A stretch of DNA of 64,000 bases, from positions 63,671,937 to 63,735,936 of the forward strand of contig NC_133394.1 in the NCBI RefSeq assembly GCF_047511655.1, written 5' to 3'. A program made the translations under genes and the position numbers. The DNA is from Castor canadensis. Lineage: Eukaryota > Chordata > Mammalia > Rodentia > Castoridae. The notes below the pieces were generated by a model. The model was not told the DNA's origin. It did no database searches and saw only the letters and a program-made list of their open reading frames with translations. Below, one piece after another: positions 60,355-64,000 of this stretch (its first letter is position 1; each line of letters begins with the position of its first letter).

Positions 60355-60451
60355 CAGTTTTCTGGGGTCCTATCACCAAGAATTTTGGTAAGCGATCACA
60401 GGTTTTTTCTTTAGACCAGATGTCTCTGTGACGTTTGTCATCACAAGGATT
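60355..60451 (-). CDS. NDST3: NDST3 exon (7th from last): start of sulfotransferase domain, PAPS 5'-phosphosulfate loop
   Basis: This 97-nt exon encodes 32 residues plus one base. It starts [16 protein letters not shown] and ends in VIGPQKT, with the Gly codon completed by the next exon. GPQKTG is the first half of the 5'-phosphosulfate-binding loop; its Lys corresponds to the PAPS-contacting Lys614 of NDST1 (family knowledge). The acceptor AG is at 60453-60452 and the donor GT at 60354-60353. The upstream intron side is unusual: an L1 3' fragment flanked by a target-site duplication begins only 57 bp from the acceptor. The sequence matches the family over its whole length with no frameshift or stop. 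Confidence 0.9.
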
Positions 60452-60508
60452 CTAAGTTGGAGAAGAATATAGAGATGCATTTTTTTGTGTGTGTCCATTG
60501 AATGCCAC

Positions 60509-60998
60509 CATTTCCAATTTTTTTCTCATTTATTCATATGTGCATATATTGTTTGGGCCATTTCTCCCTGCTATCCCCCTGCCCCCTCCTTTTCCCCTCT
60601 CTGCCCCTTCGCCCTCCCCCCTCCCTTTGCTTTCAGGCAGAATCTGTTCTGCTCTTATCTCTAATTTTGTTGAAGAGAGAGTGTAAACAATAATAAAGAC
60701 AAAGCATTTTTGCTAGCTGAGATAAGGAGAGCTACACAGGGAGATTCCTAGCATTGCTTCCATGTATAAATGTGTTACATTCTAAGTTGATTCTTCTCGA
60801 ACTAATCTTTTCTCTAGTTCCTGATCCCCTTTTCCTATTGACCTCTGTCACTTTAAAGTTTCTGCATTAGTTCCTATGCAGTGAGGACATCAAATACTAT
60901 CATGTTTTTTGGGTTTCTTACCTATCCCCATACCTCCCGTGTGTGCTCTCACCTTATCATGTGACCAAAGTCCAATCACATCAGCATTTCCAATTTTT
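60509..60998 (-). mobile_element. L1 3'UTR fragment with 14-bp target-site duplication
   Basis: The body 60523-60984 is the inverted L1 3'UTR, nearly identical in order to 2895-3350 (CAGGCAGAATCTGTTCTGCT, TTCCTGATCCCCTTTTCC, GACCTCTGTCACTTTAAAG). Direct repeats CATTTCCAATTTTT flank it at 60509-60522 and 60985-60998. The right copy ends TTTTT/A, as expected for L1 endonuclease cleavage. It lies in NDST3's transcribed orientation. Its AATAAA (60534-60529, minus) and short A-tail are 57 bp upstream of the acceptor of the exon at 60451. Confidence 0.92.
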
Positions 60999-62332
60999 AT
61001 CCTTATAAGATATTCCAGGAAACAGTGGGACAAACAAGGAGGCTCCTTTTTAAAAATTGAAAATATTGATGTGGTATCATGGAGGCTTTAGAATAATTCT
61101 TTTCTGTCCTGAGGTTGAGAGTGAGGATGTGAGAAAGGGGAGATATTTCCACTTTGGGTAAGCAGACTCATAGCACTGCCAGTTTAATGTTTTTCTGTTA
61201 CTGGAAGTTTTATATTTTAATTTTTTGATTTAAAAAAAAGATAATGAGCTTTCTGAGCAGCTCGTTATCCTAAAAGAAGATCCACTTTTAATATTCAACA
61301 AATAACTAAAATATAAGGTGTCAGACTTCCATTCTAAGTAACTTTGAGTTTTCCTGCTATGCTTCTGAAGGATATGGATCTAGCCATAATTATACTATTT
61401 AAAGAGATACCCATTCCTTTCAGCTGCCTTCAAAGGTTGGTAAATGCATATCTAAAAATGTAACTTTACAGACTATGATGCTAAAGAGTACTTAGTTTTG
61501 ACAAAAGAGTGAAATGAAGGTGAATTACTATTTTAGGGATTCTGCTTTTGGTCTATAATACTTAAAACCAACACTCACTGTGCAAGATGTATCTAGAACA
61601 TCCTTCATTTTAACTACAAACTATACTTATCTAGAAAAGGTGAAGAATTATAGTAATTTAATACTCTTTCAAGAATGAGCAAACAGGGTCACTTCTTATT
61701 TCTATCCAATTAGTACTGTAGATATGTGAAGTTAAATACATCTCTCTATTTTTAATTAAGACTAAAGTGAGGGTACTCTTTTGACTGCTGTTGTAGAAAA
61801 AATTTTGTTTTAAACTTGTCATCTGAAATAATAACTATTTCAGTTTAATAAGAAGGTTTTAAATGAGCAGGAAAATGCATGTCTTTTCAGTGGCTAGCAT
61901 TTGGTGATTTGTAGTGGTTAAGATGAAAAGATGCTTGTTATAACAACTGAAACATAATACCAAAAGCAGCCCTCTCAGAGACCTTCCCATGTGGTTCAGT
62001 CATTAGGGAAAGGGGAATGTGTTCAGGGCTGATCACTTGGCTCCTGCCTAACATGCAACCTGAGTATCATGAACTCTTTTAACCAATTGCAGTCTGAAAA
62101 TTGATCTCTTACTCTTGATTGAAGAGTATTCCCACCAACAGAATACATCACTGAAAATTCCATAATTTCTAATGTGTATCAATGAGACTACAGTTCAGGA
62201 AAAAGTAGTTTCTTGAATATACTTAACATTTCCCAAATATGCAGCTGCTTTCAGATGGTTTCACTCTTCATACCTGGATTATCTCACAGAACTACAAGAT
62301 ATTTCTCATATTATTTATTGAATCAATTTTAC
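60999..62332 (-). other. NDST3 intron, nothing recognised
   Basis: No exon or clear repeat seen. Confidence 0.4.
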
Positions 62333-62515
62333 CTGCCAGAGAGGGTCTTTCTGATCAGGGAAGAGCTCAAAATACTTGTGAGCCAGCTGCACTGAAGGCA
62401 GAGTTTGAAGACGCAGGTTGGTCCAAGTCTGCACGAAGTTAGCCAGATTAACAAATGTATATAATCCCAGCCGGTCGTTTCCATAGTTGGACAAATGGGT
62501 CATGAAAATACTGAT
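62333..62515 (-). CDS. NDST3: NDST3 exon (8th from last): end of deacetylase region into sulfotransferase
   Basis: The gene makes a Golgi type II membrane enzyme that removes N-acetyl groups from heparan sulfate glucosamine and N-sulfates the freed amine with PAPS. This 183-nt exon encodes 61 residues, starting [15 protein letters not shown] and ending [10 protein letters not shown], a segment strongly conserved in the NDST family. The acceptor (AG at 62517-62516, preceded by a T-rich tract) and donor (GT at 62332-62331) are intact, and both edges fall between codons. Human NDST3 is 873 residues; if this copy matches, the exon starts near residue 514. The upstream exons, holding the signal anchor and most of the deacetylase domain, are not in the window. 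NDST3 is preferred over NDST4 because later exons match remembered NDST3-specific residues. That paralogue choice comes from memory, not a search. Confidence 0.88.
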
Positions 62516-62589
62516 CTGAAAAAGGCAAATGAACGTCTGTGTAAACACCAGTTGACACTAGAGGGCAGTATAATCATAACAATCATAAC

Positions 62590-62672
62590 AATTATATATA
62601 TTACATATATTCTATATACATATACGTATATATACATATTACGCATATTCTATATACATACGTATATTCCTC
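62590..62672. repeat. AT-rich TATA/TACATA simple sequence
   Basis: Alternating TATATA, TACATATA and TACGTATA words just upstream (gene sense) of the exon at 62515. Confidence 0.85.
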
Positions 62673-62676
62673 TCCT

Positions 62677-62991
62677 CTAGTACTGGGGTTTGAATTTAGG
62701 GTCTTGTACTTGCTGGGTGGGTGCTCTACCTCTTCGGCCATACCACCAGCCCTTTTTGCTTGGGTTGTTCTGAGATAGATTCTCACTTTATGCTTCGCAG
62801 GCCTGGACCACGATCCTCCTACTTACCTTTCCTGCCTTAGCTGGGATGACAGGCACACACCAAGCCCAGTATTTATTGGTTGAGATGAGGTCTTGTAAAC
62901 TTTATACCTGGACTGTCCTCAAATTGTGATCCTCCTGATCTCTGCCTCTCAAGTAGCTAGGATTACAGATATAAGCCACCCCACCCAGCTA
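62677..62991 (-). mobile_element. Trimeric composite SINE, antisense (tRNA half plus two 7SL-like halves)
   Basis: Plus strand: tRNA-half complement (AGTACTGGGGTTTGAATTTAG, GGGTGCTCTACCTCTTCGGC). Then a 7SL-like unit (TTCTGAGATAGATTCTCACT to GACAGGCACACACCAAGCCC). Then a second one (TGAGATGAGGTCTTGTAAAC to AGATATAAGCCACCCCACCC). It may be a dimer with another SINE inserted, or an element with a duplicated left half. Confidence 0.8.
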
Positions 62992-64000
62992 GATTGTTTC
63001 TCAACTAGTCTATATAAGGACTTTGGAGATATCTTAACGTTAATGCATAACATGGGATGTGTTATTAGCAAACATTGATGAGCATTTTTTTCTGAAATTT
63101 TAACATTTAATAACACAAAATAAGTTCAAAATCTAATAGCTGCTATCTACCCATACTGGTGCAATAAAACTAATATTGAATAAAGTCCTAGACATTGACA
63201 CATAATGCCTCAGGATGTGTGAACTCTGAGTCATTTGGAGCACCAGGATTGCATTAGGTTGGGATTTTATAATCTTAATCTATTTAATTTGGTTTATACT
63301 GTATTATTTCCAGTTAAGAGGTATAAATGAATAGTTACTATTAGCATTAAGTTAATGCCCTCTGCATTTCTTAGGAGCTAAACACATGATGCCTGAGTGT
63401 TATTTTCTATCAGTAATATTTTCAAACCCTATTTCCTAGTCATTGGGTTTATTATTATTCGCAATATAAAATATCTCCTTTAAGAAAAGTTTTCAATGCT
63501 AAAAAAATCAACTCTTGTTATGTAAAATCAACTCTTGCTATGTAAGCATCTGACCGAGATTGGAGCCATGCATTGAAAATATGGGGAAATTTCATAATAA
63601 AATAAATTTGAATTCTGTAGGATTTGATTCAATTGGCCTAGAATGTAGAATGGGCATTTTAAAAGTCACTGCCTTAAGTGAATGCAAATAATTTTTGTTG
63701 ATTAGTTGTTGACAAATGGAAAGAATTTTTCTGTACGAGATTTTTCAATAGCAAAGCAAACCACTGTGACATTATGCTGCTATAAATGATAATAGTATTC
63801 TCCTAAAATATCTGAAGTCATTTGAATGAATAGTAGTAATGGCTATTATACTCATCATAATAATGAATATAACAGGTCATTCATTAAGATGTTGAAAGAA
63901 AATTCATTGAGATAAAGAGAGATCAGAGAAAGATAATATTAAGATTTGAAAGATAATGTACAGAAAAAGTAATTAGTTACAACTCTAAATAATAGAAACT
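62992..64000 (-). other. NDST3 intron at window edge
   Basis: No exon seen. The next upstream coding exon, expected to end just before ISIFMTHL, is not in the window. Confidence 0.4.

Noticed and set aside
60489-60693. Two overlapping Pro-rich plus frames
   Set aside because: Complement of the purine-rich L1 3'UTR.
35147-62515. Assignment of the gene to NDST4 instead of NDST3
   Set aside because: [14 protein letters not shown]-like context, LLEEGKTKC and MDSN fit remembered NDST3 better. Not excluded without an alignment.
62590-62672. TATA-rich tract as a promoter
   Set aside because: Simple-sequence repeat inside an intron, with no initiator or exon following it.

Overview
This is vertebrate nuclear DNA, almost certainly mammalian. 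It is AT-rich and intron-like, dense in LINE-1, tRNA- and 7SL-derived SINEs, MIR, MER5A, MLT-type LTRs and (CA)n repeats, with GT-AG spliced exons and no bacterial-style gene packing. The composite SINEs, a B1-like 7SL half joined to an ID-like tRNA half, point to a rodent. My recollection of these families suggests a castorimorph such as beaver; that is inference.

The one protein-coding gene is on the minus strand. Eight exons between 62515 and 35147 encode the C-terminal 360 codons plus stop of a heparan sulfate N-deacetylase/N-sulfotransferase, best matched to NDST3 (NDST4 is the alternative). In transcript order they are 62515-62333, 60451-60355, 56233-56110, 52353-52179, 48579-48409, 46501-46392, 37497-37395 and 35266-35147. 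All have GT-AG boundaries, phases join exactly, and the total is 1083 nt (361 codons). They cover the end of the deacetylase part and the whole sulfotransferase domain. The sixth exon carries an in-frame TAG where the family has Gln, and the fifth has Arg for a conserved Gly. The gene may therefore be broken in this individual or lineage, or the assembly may be wrong at one base.

From 1 to about 35 kb lies repeat-dominated DNA downstream of the gene. It holds a 4.5-kb antisense L1 (2895-7439) abutting head-to-head a 7.2-kb full-length sense L1 (7440-14605) with 5'UTR monomers, ORF1, ORF2, 3'UTR and A-tail. Further L1 fragments lie at 15057-18440 and 27600-29245. A gammaretrovirus-like ERV remnant with one LTR occupies 21850-24900. 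MLT1- and MLT2-type LTRs and several SINEs complete it. From 35 to 64 kb the DNA is exons and introns of the gene, with old L1s, two related LTRs (one with a nested LTR), MER5A, MIR, SINEs and a target-site-flanked L1 3' fragment 57 bp from an exon.

I saw no CRISPR array, bacterial operon, recognisable tRNA or rRNA gene, or new multi-gene system. The items most worth checking are the nonsense codon, the L1 next to a splice acceptor, and the architecture of this L1 family.
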